A stretch of DNA of 64,000 nucleotides from Turritopsis dohrnii. Taxonomy: Eukaryota > Cnidaria > Hydrozoa > Anthoathecata > Oceaniidae. The notes beneath the pieces are model-generated. The model ran no database searches. It was not told where the DNA came from and saw nothing but the letters and a program-made list of their open reading frames with translations. How positions within the stretch are numbered: the stretch's first letter is position 1; every line of letters begins with the position of its first letter. The translations under genes and the position numbers were made by a program. Positions 22,907 to 34,789 of the stretch are shown here, piece after piece. The DNA is taken from contig BQMF02000162.1 of the NCBI GenBank assembly GCA_027922465.2, positions 806,001-870,000 on the forward strand. The letters are read 5' to 3'.

Positions 22907-25900
22907 ATGAATCCATCTGGAAGAAAAAGACCAGGTTTAAAGTTTGGAGAAGCTCCAACCAAGAAACATGCCACTCTCGAAGATGAACAAATTCAAAAGT
23001 TTTTGGAAAAGCAGCTTGATAAAAAGACAACTCTTTCCTTGTATGTAATATTTTTTCAAAGACTCAAACAAATTTAAGTTTAAAGTGTTGTAATTATTTT
23101 GAAAATTCATGAAATATTTTTGTTGTTGTTAAAGGGAACTTGGTAGGACCACAAAGTTTGCTGAACCTACCATGATGAAAGATGACACACATTCAAAAGC
23201 TGGCCAGAAAACTCTTTCACAGTTTTTGTCCTTGACACAACATGAAGAAGAGCTGGTCAAGTTACGAGAGCATGGTCTTTCTGATGAGGAAATAGCTTTG
23301 AAACTTGATGGTTCAAGCAAACAGGTAACAGTGAAGCATTTCCTATAACAATCAATTTCGTTATAATAATCAGTGATTTATCTGCATGATCCATTGATTT
23401 TTTAATTGTTTGATTTTTTATATAAATATATGTGATAGGATTCATGTGGCATTGACAATGAGAAGATTGAAAGAATCAATGAAAAGATTAAGAAACATGA
23501 AATCAGCCTGAAGAAAACAGAAAGTTTTACAGATGCAGTATCAGTCAGTCGTATACAGTTCGAAGCAAATGAAGCAATGTACAAAGGGATTCATTCTGGA
23601 AATTTGAATCATCTAATTAAATTGAACGAAAAAGGTGGATTATTTTTGATTGTATAATTAAAACATTCAAACTTTTTCCATGAATGTTCATAGACTGTTT
23701 TTGATGTAATTGTCAATCTTAAAACACTGTTCTAAAGTTAGCTCTTTTCCTATAAATTAAGGAAGAAATTAAGAAATTAATGAAGAAATTTTATGGACCA
23801 AAAATTCTAAGTTCAGGGGTTTTAAAACGAAAAACTATGTTGTCAGTAGCATGTTTTGTTTCAGTAAATCAGTAATATTTCCGAGACTGAAGCTTTTAAA
23901 ACAAAGATGTTGAAATTGCTTTGTTTTTACTTGGAAGAAACTATTGAAAAGTAATTTTGTAGACATTTTATAGATTTTGATTCTATTGCTTTCTTACTAT
24001 GTGTGTTTAAAATATATAAAAGTATAGAGCAGTGAACAAATAGTTTTCATAACTTATATTCCTTTCAGGGTATCCTGCAAATGATCCTGTCATTGCAACA
24101 TTGAAAGAATATGAAGAAGCAAGAAAATTTCCACCAAACAAAATAGACATCGATGGTAATGGTAGTAATGAAGACTGTGTGGAAAATGCATTTATTGGTC
24201 CTGTGTTGTCCAATATTAACGAACGTGTTCAACCAGTACCTGTGGAAGTCATATTTGCCAATCGGATATCATTGCAAGAAATCCATGAAATCGAAAAATT
24301 TGAAAATTACAAAGCAGGAGTGCCTAGTAAAGTAATATATATCATTTTGATTTAGTAATACTTTATACGTTCAGGTAAAATACTTTGGTTCCCAGAATTG
24401 TGGACAAGTTTCATATCTAACTTCGTTTTTATGCAATTCATTGTACCTCTGATTTCATTACTTTATAACTTAATAATCAGAAGCAGTTTGAATATTAATA
24501 GCAATCCCAGCGGGCAAATTTGTTGAAAAATCTCTGCGAAGGGGTGCTTTTCTATAGAAATATACATACTATACCAATAAGAATGCTCTTCACCGCAGTG
24601 AATTTTTGACGATTTTGCCCGCTGGGAAGGTTAGACACGATAACTCTGTCACAATGCATCATTTAAACAGAAATTTGGGAAAGGTCTTTTCATTTTGGTG
24701 TTGGATCTGAGATCGTTTTCTGGTTTGCCAAACTCACTATCCAGGTTTGCCAGGAATTCAGGAAAATTCTTGTTCAAGTTTGTAATTGTATATACAGAAA
24801 AAATAAAAAAAATAACAAGATTTAAAATAAACAAAAGCTTTTCAGTATAACCATCATCAATGCTACTAGTGGGGGTGGTTGTGTAATTCGTTAGACTAAA
24901 AGGGGTAGAAGCAATTTTAAGGTCTCAAATCGTTCTTTGGGTGACAGAGATAGAAAAAAACTATGGTGTCATTTTTTTCGAAAATGAGTGTGGCCCTGAG
25001 GTTACGTCACAAATTTCTGGTAGGGAAAAAATTAATGTCTGAATTTTTCACTTTTCTTTAGCTGATCTTATAGATCTTGAATAGAGAAGCAAAAAATATG
25101 TAAACACCACGAGGTTCAAATTCAATAATCAAAAGTTATGGGGGTTTAAAATTTCGCAAATCCAAAGGGGTAAGAAAGAGATTCTGTGTTGCATAACTAT
25201 AAGGTTTATCAAACTGAAATTGTTAAAAACATTACAGTAGAATGAAAATCTACCTAATACGCTTGTAATTAAGTTTAGTTTAATTAATAGTAATTATTAA
25301 TAATCTATAATAAAGCCTGTCATCTTATGTAAAAGAAATATTGATCTCAAAATCTGTAATAGATTTATGATTTTCTAAGGATAATTGGTTTTTGTTATCA
25401 TTAGACTTTGTACATAAAGAACTTAGCGAAGTCGGTCAAAGATAAAGACTTGGCAGCATTGTTTTGTCGTTTTTATAATAAAGATGAAGCTGATGTTCAC
25501 TACAGATTGCTGACTGGAAGAATGCACGGGCAAGCTTTTGTAACTTTCTCAGGTACCGTTTGACGTCTAGTTTTGTCTAAGATTAAAAGTATGTAAGGCT
25601 TTGTGTAGACATAGCTGTTCGAGTTTTATAAGAACCCAACAAGCATAATTCATTCTGATTGAACCATAAAGTATGCCTGTTTGGTATCTACTGTAATTGT
25701 TTGTTTTAGTGGTCTCTTTCATCAGGCATTTTTTTCTAGAAATTCTTGTTATGCGAAAAGGATTTTTATATCAACCGTTAAATAAATGGGTTTTTATTTA
25801 TTTATTTATTTATCGTATTTCCTCTAATAAACGCCGCCCTCTGATAAACGCCGCCCTCTAATAAACGCCTCCTTGAAAAGCGGCGTTTATTAGAAAACAG

Positions 25901-26575
25901 GCTAAACAAGAATTATAAAAAAGCTTTCATGTCATACAAGACAACGGCGACAGTGATATGTTCTTCTTTTCATTTTCGTGAACGTATCTTTTGTGTAAAA
26001 TATTTTTACACATTCTTTTATTTACCTTTTTAAAGATAAGGAAACATTGTTTAAGTTTGCTTCTGTCCAATTTTTCATTTTGTAATAAACGCTGTCCTCT
26101 AAGGAACGCCTCCCTCTATTAAACGCCGCATCCAAAACTTTGAATTTGTAATAAACGCCGCGGCGTTTATTAGAGGAAATACGGTATTTAGTAAGGCAGG
26201 TCATACAGAAAATGGCAGTGAAATAAACATGGATGTGGACCTACAAATATAAAAACTAATAAATTAAAAGTAAAACCCTGGGACTGCGGAAGATAAGAGG
26301 TTTCAAAAACGAAGAGCTCAAGCGCAGATAAAAATGAAGTTCCAATCACATGAAAGTTAGAGTCTCAGATTAGAGCCAGTTACGTAGAAAGCTCCAAAGA
26401 TGATAGGATGACAGAGATTTAATGGGAAAAGGGGAAAATCTAGGTAAACACTAGTGTTAACTAGTGTTTTTTATATTTAGATGAAAAATCTGCTATGGAA
26501 GGTTTGCTGCTTTGTAACGGCTACAAATTGTTTGGAAAACCCATGATTATTGAGTATGGGAAAAACAGAAAGTGA
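22907..26575 (+). CDS. RBM41: RBM41-like RNA-binding protein, complete, six exons
   Basis: RBM41 is a nuclear RRM protein related to RNPC3/65K that binds U12 snRNA of the minor spliceosome. Coding exons are 22907-23040, 23135-23324, 23439-23634, 24069-24331, 25405-25552 and 26481-26575; phases agree throughout, 1026 nt, 341 residues (human 413). The N terminus (LEDEQIQKFLEKQLD, residues 25-39) and TLSQFLSLTQHEEELVKLRE with GLSDEEI correspond to the conserved RBM41 N-terminal region. A single C-terminal RRM starts TLYIKNLAKSV (262), has GRMHGQAFVTF with RNP1 at 303-309, and ends NGYKLFGKPMIIEYGKNRK at the stop, closely following human RBM41. Donor 3 is a weak GTGGAT; the others are ordinary. 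Introns 4 and 5 carry MITEs. An additional upstream exon cannot be excluded, but the ATG fits the family N terminus. Confidence 0.92.
24506..24626. mobile_element. 121-bp MITE, family copy 1 (RBM41 intron 4)
   Basis: The ends CCCAGCGGGCAAATTTGTTG and ATTTTGCCCGCTGGG are inverted repeats around TCTATAGAAATATACATA. Related copies lie at about 28701-28795, 41586-41708 and 62309-62418. Confidence 0.75.
25813..26184. mobile_element. TA-flanked MITE in RBM41 intron 5
   Basis: The ends (C/T)CGTATTTCCTCTAATAAAC and GTTTATTAGAGGAAATACGG are flanked by TA at 25811-25812 and 26185-26186. The left arm repeats the unit CTCTAATAAACGCCGCC three times. It is related in its terminal nucleotides to the element at 1046-1511. 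Confidence 0.75.
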
Positions 26576-26735
26576 AACTGTACAGGTATGTTATGTTACC
26601 ATTTGAATGCTTACAAACTTATTTCTAGGATTTACAGATCTCTCTTAATAGGTCTTTTCGGAAATTACGTCTTGGCAGTTATCGCCTCGTTTGTATTTCT
26701 TTTAATCGCTTACGTACTTGCATAGAATGCAGAAT

Positions 26736-27345
26736 GCAAAGGAAGTGTTCGGGGAGAAAGAGTTTGAAGGAATGAACATCAACGAGACACCAGACAGAAA
26801 CGTTCGGGTGCTTCCGTACACATGTGGTGCAGGTGTGGTTGAGTGTATAGCAATGCATACAGAAAAAGAATGTTTTTGCTGCACGGAACTAGACGTAACT
26901 GTTTTTTTGAATTTGAGTGATGAGTGATTGTGCATTGTGAAGTGAAATCCCCTAACAATGGCAAAGAAATCATTACGAACTACAATCTTTTGTTTATAGA
27001 TGGTCAATGCATAGCGAACCATGGCCACTTTCACTCGATTGGAAGCACTTTGGACGGCACTGGTTGGCATGCATGATAGAGAGGCCACTCATTTGCCACA
27101 CATGGATAATGACAATTGTAACCAGGTACTGTGGATTTGCATTTAAATATTATAGTTCGACCTTGCGTGGTTACTAGTTGTTATTCTAACTCCATCACTC
27201 ATATCTTTAGGACATACAGGTATGCCAGCTACCGTCAATTTACATGGTGGGTATATAATCGCATTTGAAATGGAGTACGTAGAGTTATCCCTGCAAGTGT
27301 CGTGAAGACTATTCGACAAAAGTACCCTGCTTCGGAGTAGGATGC
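26736..27345 (+). pseudogene. P2X7-type intracellular (Zn-binding) domain relic
   Basis: Three pieces match the cytoplasmic ballast domain of P2X7 receptors, widespread in cnidarian proteins. MWCRCG (about 26818-26835) leads after a 1-nt frame change into ECIAMHTEKECFCCTELD (about 26844-26897), the Cys cluster. The second piece is LEALWTALVGMHDREATHLP (27042-27101) in a possible exon ending CAG|GTACTG at 27125. The third is RTYRYASYRQFTWWVYNRI (about 27212-27268), then a TGA, then NGVRRVIPASVVKTIRQKYP (about 27272-27331). In-frame stops at about 27013, 27269 and 27338, plus the frameshift, indicate decay. It lies just downstream of RBM41 and is probably unrelated to it. Confidence 0.65.
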
Positions 27346-28203
27346 AAGGAAGGCGAGGTGACCGATGTAGTGACGCTCTCATGGGGTTACAATTGCGATT
27401 CTGATTAGAACTTTATTTTATTTTATTCTAGAATATTTTACCGAATTGGCACTTTTCTTTGCAGTTGTGTCTTTCTGCCGGCGCTAGAAATAATTGCTCC
27501 CTGCGCTAACTTCCGCGATAGCATCCGCTTTTCTTAAAGATTATATTTGATGTTTATCACCATAGTGATTCATGACGCGCCGAATTTAACTTACTTGAAA
27601 ACTTCATAAAAATCATCATGCTGATTTCTATCAATGTTATCGGCAAAAACGAGAGGAAGTTCATCAACGATACCTGGCGGGAGGAGTTTTCTGTTCCTCT
27701 CACTCGAAACATCGAAATCTTCTTCCAGAGGCAACGCATCCACTCGGTGAATTAATTTTATCCCGAGTCTTTCTCAGCTTCTCGTCTTTCGGGAGACGAA
27801 AAAACGATTTCTTGAGTTATTTTTTTGTCAATCTTCAAACTTCATTTTTTTTCTCACAATGAACAGTTTGGTTAAATTACTTTGCCATTTGCACACTTTG
27901 ATTACACGGGGAGGGATTTTTAAAAAATTCGTGAGCAATTTTCTGACGTCACAATCAAATTTGTAAATAAAAGTGGCGTCCAAAATGAACATCATGAGGT
28001 GTATACATGGGTTAACGATTTTTTTCATAAACAGTGCGATTTATCAAAAAAAACCTTTAAAATTGTTATATAGTTACACATTCTGAATGGTTTGAACATA
28101 ACTTTTTTTCACGGAGAGGTAAGCTTTAGGTAAGTTTTAGGTCCTGTATGGTTAGACTGTTAGATTTGTCTAATAGTCGTCATTGTTCACAATGTGTGCT
28201 GGC
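27346..28203. other. intergenic, no gene seen
   Basis: No supported exon, RNA or transposon. Confidence 0.4.
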
Positions 28204-28570
28204 GCCGTAATCGCGCCGTGGTATAGTGATTATCACTCCCGTAATTCATACGAGAAGGTTGGGGTTCAATTCCCCTTAGCGGCAATTCATCAAGCATGAG
28301 TGAATGTGCCATAGCGCCGAGTCGACCCATGTCATGTGAGGGAAATTGTGTAGATGATAGATCGGGTGTTGTCGTAGGTCATCCAGGAGAGCACAAGTCC
28401 TAGATTAGGTTAGTGTCACACATGATGTGTGTGTCAAATACTTCGGAGCCTCCAACCTAAGCCGTGGCCCCTCCTGGAAAACAAATGCAATAGCAACTGA
28501 GTGTGACCAGCCACGTAAAAGCAACTGAATGTGGCCAGCCACGTAAAACAATACCTAATAGTAACAATAA
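28204..28570 (+). mobile_element. tRNA-derived SINE
   Basis: The tRNA-like head has an A-box-like GTGGTATAGTGATTATCAC and B box GGTTCAATTCC (about 28262-28272). The acceptor-like ends do not pair as a functional tRNA, and the unit continues with a tRNA-unrelated body to an ACAATAATAAATA tail. CAACTGAGTGTGACCAGCCA is partly duplicated near the 3' end. Confidence 0.65.
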
Positions 28571-28700
28571 TAAATACATGTTTTCTCAGCTTTTCATTAG
28601 GCAAAATGATATTACCTTATGTTATTTTTAATCAGAATTTTCTAGGTTTTATCGAAATTGAGAAGAAGAATTCTGATATAGGGTATTTTAGGACAAACCG

Positions 28701-28795
28701 TGGGCGTATTTGTTGAAAAATCACTGCAAAGGAGTGCATTTCTATAGAAATATACACACTATTTCAATAAAAATGCACTTCATCTAAAATGATGA
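28701..28795. mobile_element. 121-bp MITE family, copy 2 (right end missing)
   Basis: TGGGCGTATTTGTTGAAAAATC through TCTATAGAAATATACACAC and AATAAAAATGCACTTCAT match copy 1 at 24506. The right terminus is replaced by unrelated sequence. Confidence 0.6.
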
Positions 28796-29345
28796 AGTTC
28801 TCAAAATAAAAAATTGCAATTTAGAAAAAATCTAGCAGAAAATCAGAAAAGTAACGGCGTTTGAGAAGAGGTATATTTTTGTTGTTTCATCAATTTTACT
28901 ATTTCTCATCGAGCAACAATTTATATGGAAACGTTATTGCTAACAGACTTCTATATTATTGACTTTTCTCAGGATTTTTTACATAGATAATTTTCTTATA
29001 CATTCCGCTTTGCACTAAAATGGTAAAAATGGTACTGTAACTACATGGTTATGTTAAGCTTAGGAAGTGTTCGAAGTGTTCTTTTAAGAAGTTGATCTTT
29101 TACACAGGTTTTTCATTATTTCTTGATCTCATGAAGGAATCTGTTATTGTAGTTCGCAGAATTGATGATTTCGACATCAACAATATTGCGTTATCCGCCA
29201 CCCTGTGAATGCGTCAGTTGGTGTCGAACATCTTCGTCCATCCTCTCTGGAAGAAGAATTTCCAGAAGAAACTTGCAATTCATTATAACAGCATAATTAT
29301 TTTTTACGGAAAAAAAACTGTAACAACGTTCCTTTGATTATAAGC

Positions 29346-29560
29346 AGCAGTGGCATAACGGTAACGTGTTCGGCTGGCACAACAGAGGTTCCGGGTTCTA
29401 ATCTCCCTCTGGACGAACATAAATTCTATCGGCCGCGTCCCTGGTGGTACTGCTACCAGCCCGTTCCCCCGTGAAGTCCTTTCCCTCGTGAAGTCCTTTC
29501 CCTCGTAAAGTCCTTGGATCTTTCGGGGTCAATAGGGCTGGATGAGGGATATAAATTATA
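29346..29560 (+). mobile_element. probable tRNA-derived SINE
   Basis: GCAGTGGCATAACGGTAACG and GTTCCGGGTTCTAATCTCCC resemble degenerate A and B boxes. A GC-richer body follows with a short tandem repeat of GTGAAGTCCTTTCCCTC (about 29470-29515). Confidence 0.5.
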
Positions 29561-30740
29561 AATTGTTGTCAAATTGTGATGATGTCAGCTGGATTGAAGC
29601 CAATGACAACAGTCAGCATTGAAACATCGATAACAATTGTTATGTTCTGGTCCCCATTTACAAACCCTAAGGCCTGGTTATTTGTTTATTAATTGCAGAC
29701 CACTGAAGTCTACAATTTTAGCGATCTTTCTACCAACCACTTCGAAAGTACGTTACAATTTATGAAATTACTGTTGCTCCTGTTCTAACAGGTTGACAAT
29801 CCCTAAGTACCGAATATGTAAAATGTTGACAAAGCACGGAGTTTCATTTCATTTGCTTTTACATGAATCCGGACTTGGGTTCAGCAGAGTTCGTATTCTT
29901 AAGGCTTCAGGCCTCGATTCACAATAACTGACTAGAGAAATCTCTCTTAAAGGAGAACGAACGTTAGATATTTTTTTCATCTTAACTGTCAGTCTTTAAC
30001 ATCAGTAACAGCCTCCAAAGTTTTTTTTTTGCAATATTCATTCAATTTGGTCCTAAACTAGCACTAAACAACTATGCTATAACTTTCCGTGATGTGACGT
30101 CAGTGTTGCGGCGGCGGATGCGCGTGAAATCATTCTGAATGTTATATGCAATGTTATCAGTGATATTAAACATGGAGATGTATTAACTAACTCATTCAGT
30201 AACAGTAATGTTTTTGGAATCCCCTAGCGCATGCGTGGTAGAAAAAACTCAATTATCTCGCTAATTAACATGCAAAGTAAATCTTGCAAACCTTTTTCTG
30301 GTTGATCTTAACATTTTACAAAATTTTTTCTTCAATTCCAATAACAAATCATGAACTGTAATCCTATATGTAGAAGCTTTAAGGTAAAACTTTAGTGCAA
30401 ACATAACATCCTAAGAAGTTTCTTTTTGATCAAAAGTCTTAAAACCAACACTAAAAGCGAAAAAAACGCGAAAAAACGCTAACAATACTAAACAAAATAG
30501 AACATGTATATGGATGTATGTTTGTATGATGGAACATCACTAAAATTTGCAAAATTCGTGAACTTCGAGGAAAGTTAGGCCCAGCTAGGCTACTTCAAAA
30601 TTGAATTTCTCGTAATAATGATTTTTAGTAAAAAGTAGAGATGTGCAGTTTGAGGTTTTTTGAGAAACACCCGGTATTAAACTATTCAAAATAGAAAAGT
30701 TATCGTGTTTTAATCCAAATGCGTTTGAATGAAGTAAAAT
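29561..30740. other. intergenic, no gene seen
   Basis: AT-rich sequence without a supported exon. Confidence 0.4.
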
Positions 30741-30814
30741 TTAAAATTTCTTGGCGCCATCCGTATATCAAAAAGGCAAGAAGCCCTGGGCCCTGGGGAC
30801 GAGGTTGTAGTGGT

Positions 30815-32506
30815 CATAAGCCAAACTCTATAGATTTTGAACGAATTGAAAATAAAGAACGTGTTATTGATAACATTATCAAAAAATTCGAAAACCATCC
30901 CAGTGTTCTGAGAATTAAAGAATCTTTTACAGTGACGGATGAATTTGTTTTTAAGGAAATATGTGAGGAAGATGTTAAAAATGTTTTTAATGAAGTTAAC
31001 CCAAGGGCATCAGCTGGTGAAGATCAAATACCACCAAAGCTTTCTCTCTTAGCAACTGAATACCTTTCAAAACCTTTAACAAATGCTATCAATTGCAGCA
31101 TAAGAAACAATAAATTCCCCGGTAAGGCAAAAATTGCAACAGTCACACCACTAGACAAAGGAGGGAAGGATAAATATAGTATTACAAACTTTAGGCCGGT
31201 GAGTGTTCTTAATTTCTTTTCAAAAATTTATGAAAAAGTAATTAAAAAGCAGCTAATAATATTTATTGAAAATAAGTTGTCTCGTTTTCTGTCGGCATAC
31301 AGAAAAAACTACAGCACACAACACGTTTTGCTAAGATTAATTGAGGAATGGAAAGAGAAGTTAGATTTGGATTATTTTGTTGGTGCAGTCATGATGGATC
31401 TTTCAAAAGCATTTGATTGCATTCCTCATGACCTCATCATTGCTAAGCTGCATGCATATGGACTACATAAGGACGCCCTTCAGTTCATACTTTCATATCT
31501 AACTAATAGAAAACAGAGTACACGTGTCAATGGCGTTTTCAGCCTTTTTCAGTTAATCATATCAGGTGTTCCCCAAGGCTCGATTCTGGGGCCAATAATT
31601 TTTAACATCTTCATCAATGATCTATTTTACTTTATTGATAAATGTAGGCTGCACAATTATGCCGATGATAACAGCCTTTCCGCGCATTCAAATTCGATAA
31701 ATAATTTAATCAACATTTTGGAGGTAGAATCCAACATAGCTCTATTATGGTTGAAAAATAACAAAATGATTGCGAACCCTGAAAAATTTCAAGCTATTTT
31801 GTTAAGTAAGGGCAGAGACGATTACACTTCATCAACAATTAAAATAGGTGATAAATTGATCAAGACAGAATCAAATGTCAAACTTCTAGGTATAAAAATT
31901 GACCATAAACTAAAATTCGATTCACATGTTAAGCTTTTATGTCAAAAAGCCTCAGCGCAATTAAATGCATTGTACAGATTGAAAAATCAACTGTCCTTCA
32001 AAGCGAAGCAGCTACTAGTAAATAGCTTTGTATACAGCAACTTTAACTATTGTCCGCTAATATGGCATTTTTCATCTGCAAAATCGCTATTAAAAGTGAA
32101 TAAAATACATAAACGTGCCATGTGTTTTCTAAACTACCAAGACAACCAAACAGCTTCAAACTTAAGGTATATTTATCAAAATGAAAATTTTATGACAGTT
32201 ATACGATTACAATATCTTTGTAAAGAGGTTTTTAAATGTCTAATTGGCATTAGCCCAAAGTATATGGAAAACATATTTAATGTGAAAAGATCCACAAGAT
32301 GCAATCGTAAAAAGAATGAAAATAACTTGGTTGTACCTAAGGTGAAAACATCTACATTTGGAACGAAAAGCATTAGGTCTTTAGCCCCAAAAGTCTGGAA
32401 TAACTTACCATACCACATAAAATCATTGACAAATATCTCCGAATTCAAAAAGCAGATAAAACAATGGGATGGGAAATTATGTCATTGTATACAATGCAAA
32501 TTTTGA
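30815..32506 (+). CDS. LINE ORF2 fragment: reverse transcriptase
   Basis: The open frame actually begins upstream, at 30719 inside the flanking repeat, but the LINE protein sequence starts near KPNSIDFERIENKERVIDNI. RT motifs in order: MDLSKAFDCIPHDL (motif A, about 31393), SGVPQGSILGPIIFNIFIND (motif B, 31563-31622), NYADDNSLS (motif C, about 31657) and NPEKFQAILL. The C-terminal thumb ends PKVWNNLPYHIKSL. It copies LINE RNA at nicked target DNA. The upstream endonuclease (about 350 residues in the related copy at 49164-51983) is missing, so the protein could not mobilise itself. It is related to that copy through the FINDLF, ADDN and NPEKFQ signatures. Confidence 0.88.
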   Translation, partial: HKPNSIDFERIENKERVIDNIIKKFENHPSVLRIKESFTVTDEFVFKEICEEDVKNVFNEVNPRASAGEDQIPPKLSLLATEYLSKPLTNAINCSIRNNKFPGKAKIATVTPLDKGGKDKYSITNFRPVSVLNFFSKIYEKVIKKQLIIFIENKLSRFLSAYRKNYSTQHVLLRLIEEWKEKLDLDYFVGAVMMDLSKAFDCIPHDLIIAKLHAYGLHKDALQFILSYLTNRKQSTRVNGVFSLFQLIISGVPQGSILGPIIFNIFINDLFYFIDKCRLHNYADDNSLSAHSNSINNLINILEVESNIALLWLKNNKMIANPEKFQAILLSKGRDDYTSSTIKIGDKLIKTESNVKLLGIKIDHKLKFDSHVKLLCQKASAQLNALYRLKNQLSFKAKQLLVNSFVYSNFNYCPLIWHFSSAKSLLKVNKIHKRAMCFLNYQDNQTASNLRYIYQNENFMTVIRLQYLCKEVFKCLIGISPKYMENIFNVKRSTRCNRKKNENNLVVPKVKTSTFGTKSIRSLAPKVWNNLPYHIKSLTNISEFKKQIKQWDGKLCHCIQCKF

Positions 32507-32725
32507 AGGCATACTTGTGTAACCTAATGTTCAATATATGTAATATATATTTATTTTTTTGTAGTTGTTCTTGTTTTTTGCTTTTTGTTTTGTATTGTTT
32601 TTTCATTATATATTTTTTTAATTTATATATTTATTCATTTTTGTTTAGTCGGTATGGATTAGTTCTTTAATGTATAAAAAACTACACTATGTAACACCGA
32701 CTTTAAATAAATATACAAACAAACA
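30815..32725 (+). mobile_element. 5'-truncated CR1/L2-type LINE with open RT
   Basis: The insertion runs from about 30815, where it abuts a copy of the AAGGCAAGA..CCCTGGG short repeat, to a (ACAA)n tail at about 32700-32725. The RT reading frame is uninterrupted, suggesting a young copy. No endonuclease is present, as expected for 5' truncation. The plus orientation contrasts with the two minus-strand LINEs at 45-54 kb. Confidence 0.85.
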
Positions 32726-33603
32726 AACAATTGTTTAAGATTGTCTTTAACTTGATGGCAAGGCCGGAGAAGGAGCCCGCTCACTTTATAATCCTTTGCA
32801 TATTTATCTTCGTCTTACCTCTTTTGGCTTCGGAAGGATATCATCGTGTGTGATGTAAATCTGCGGCAGCATCGTTGAGATCGCATTTGATTCGCATATA
32901 ACGTTTTCCAAAAGTTGGCAAACATGTTTCAAGTTTTGCTAGGCGATAACAATGCGGAATGGTCAATTGTATCCGCAACTATAGACAGCATTTTTTAAGA
33001 TCATCCCTAACGGTTTCCTCTGATAAGTTACCAAAGCAAACGCGTCGAGCTATAAAGACAATTCCATCACTTTTACCAAAAAAACAAAGGAAAACAAAAA
33101 CTTGCTACCTAACGCTTCCTAACAAAAATAATCCCTAACAGGCCCCACTAACAAAATATGTGGTGAGAGTAAAAATAATTTGCAAACAACTACCTTTAGA
33201 CGGGGAAAGTGACAGCTTTGGGCTTCCAAAAGAATGTTTGAATCTTGACGGGGCCTTCTGCAATCTTGTTGGACGTGCTGTGATCAACAAACAAAACTAA
33301 TGATGCTTATTGACATGATCTTTCCCTTACGTATCCTCATTCACTCCAACAGCAGGAATCATCTTTATAAAAGAATTATATTGTGAAAATGATTAAGCGA
33401 TTGTTTTCTACTAGAGAGCAAAAATTTAAGAAGATTTTTAAAGGTGAGTCTAGAGGTCAATGTCACAATACATAAGAATAAAATTTTTGTGAAATATAAG
33501 CAGTGTTGTTAAGCAAGAAATGGTAACCAATAACCCCTTCGCGGCATGTTGCGCGTAGGACTCCGAGATTGAAACCACAAGGGGTCGAAAAGCCAAGTGA
33601 GTA
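32726..33603. other. intergenic, no gene seen
   Basis: No recognised coding exon or repeat. Confidence 0.4.
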
Positions 33604-34480
33604 TCATAGGGGCGAAGCGCGGGATGTCAAAGTACTTTCGCCTTTCGACTTTCTTTTTGACCAAAAAACCATCAAAATTGGGATATCGAATGTTACTGTT
33701 GTATAGTGATTAAATACCTGAAGCTTCGTTCCATTTCTGTCTTCATCGCTATTTCCAATATTTTCACTGTGTGCACTTTCTTCCATAAGCTCTTCACTTG
33801 AAACACACACTTCATTTTGGTCTTCCATATCGGAATTATCAAGTATAACATAATGGTCTCCTTGACCTTCGGCAAAGTGACCCAAAGTAATTCTTCCAAA
33901 GGGGACAGACTGGTGAAATAATATGTCTGCCACCAGCTCCAAGACTAAAGATAATTGCGAACTCTACATTATACAGCTCAGAAGCAGCTTGTAATGTTAA
34001 TTCGTCGCCATATGACCCTCTGTAGACATTTCAGCCAAATACCGGCTAAATGGAATCCCAATATACAATTCAAGTGGAAACCCTTCACAGTCCATATCAT
34101 TGAACCCCAAGTAGGTGTATTTCGTAGGCATTTTGTCATTGGGATTAACGTAATGAACGTTTTTGGTTCGACTTCTTCAATGCTTTTTTTTTCTCTTGTG
34201 GATGCATCCTGAGTAAAGTCTTCTATATCTTCCACTGAAAACCACTCTTTTATCTGATGATTGCTTGATGGGTGTTTATACATATTTTCGTTTTCCCCAA
34301 CTTTTTCCACTTTTCCTAGCACCACTTTTACTTTCTTTTCTTACCTAATGAACAATTCCAGACCTCAAACCAAGCTTTTCTCGTTTGTCATTATTTAGGC
34401 GTTTTGTGTATTCTCATAAGTTCTTCACCCAATTCACGCCTTTTTTCCTCTCCATAGATAAACCATCTTCTTCCTGAAGG
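33604..34480 (-). pseudogene. OTU-family cysteine protease relic
   Basis: The pieces on the minus strand follow the OTU fold order but in three frames. PTKYTYLGFNDMDCEGFPLE and YIGIPFSRYLAEMSTEG (about 34130-34022) come first. After a 1-nt shift comes SYGDELTLQAASELYNVEF (about 34015-33958), the conserved GDELTLQAAA helix. After another shift comes VPFGRITLGHFAEGQGDHYV (about 33912-33855), which includes the catalytic-histidine GHFAEGQGxHYVIL segment. A preceding stretch to 34325 (MVLGKVEKVGENENMYKHPS) and a PSGRRWFIYGEEKRREL piece near 34430-34480 may be the N-terminal part. No DGNC catalytic-cysteine motif was found. At least three frameshifts make it a pseudogene. OTU genes of this type are often multicopy in cnidarians. 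Confidence 0.65.
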
Positions 34481-34789
34481 TTTTTTGGGTCCTTTCAAAT
34501 TTCCCCTGTGATTGCAGATGATAGGGCCGACTTTTCGTCATTTAAATTATCTTCATTTGGCGAAACTTATTCACCGTTCCTTAAAATTTATTACCTCAGA
34601 GGATTTCATCCAACGCATCGTGTAGAATATTTTGATCTTTAAAATATTTCTACAGTTTTATTTATGATGTCCTTTAAAAATTTTTTCAAAAGGTTCTCAT
34701 TTATAATTTCATTTGAACGCATAACAAGCGCCACATGACGCAAAACAGTATAGCGGCTTGTGGTAGAAAATATTGACCCCTTAGAATAT

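Noticed and set aside
26702..27088. Minus-strand 128-residue protein
   Set aside because: The opposite strand carries the P2X7-type motifs; this frame has no family signal.
28204..28275. Functional tRNA gene
   Set aside because: A and B boxes are present, but the acceptor ends do not pair and the unit continues into a long non-tRNA body, so it is a SINE.
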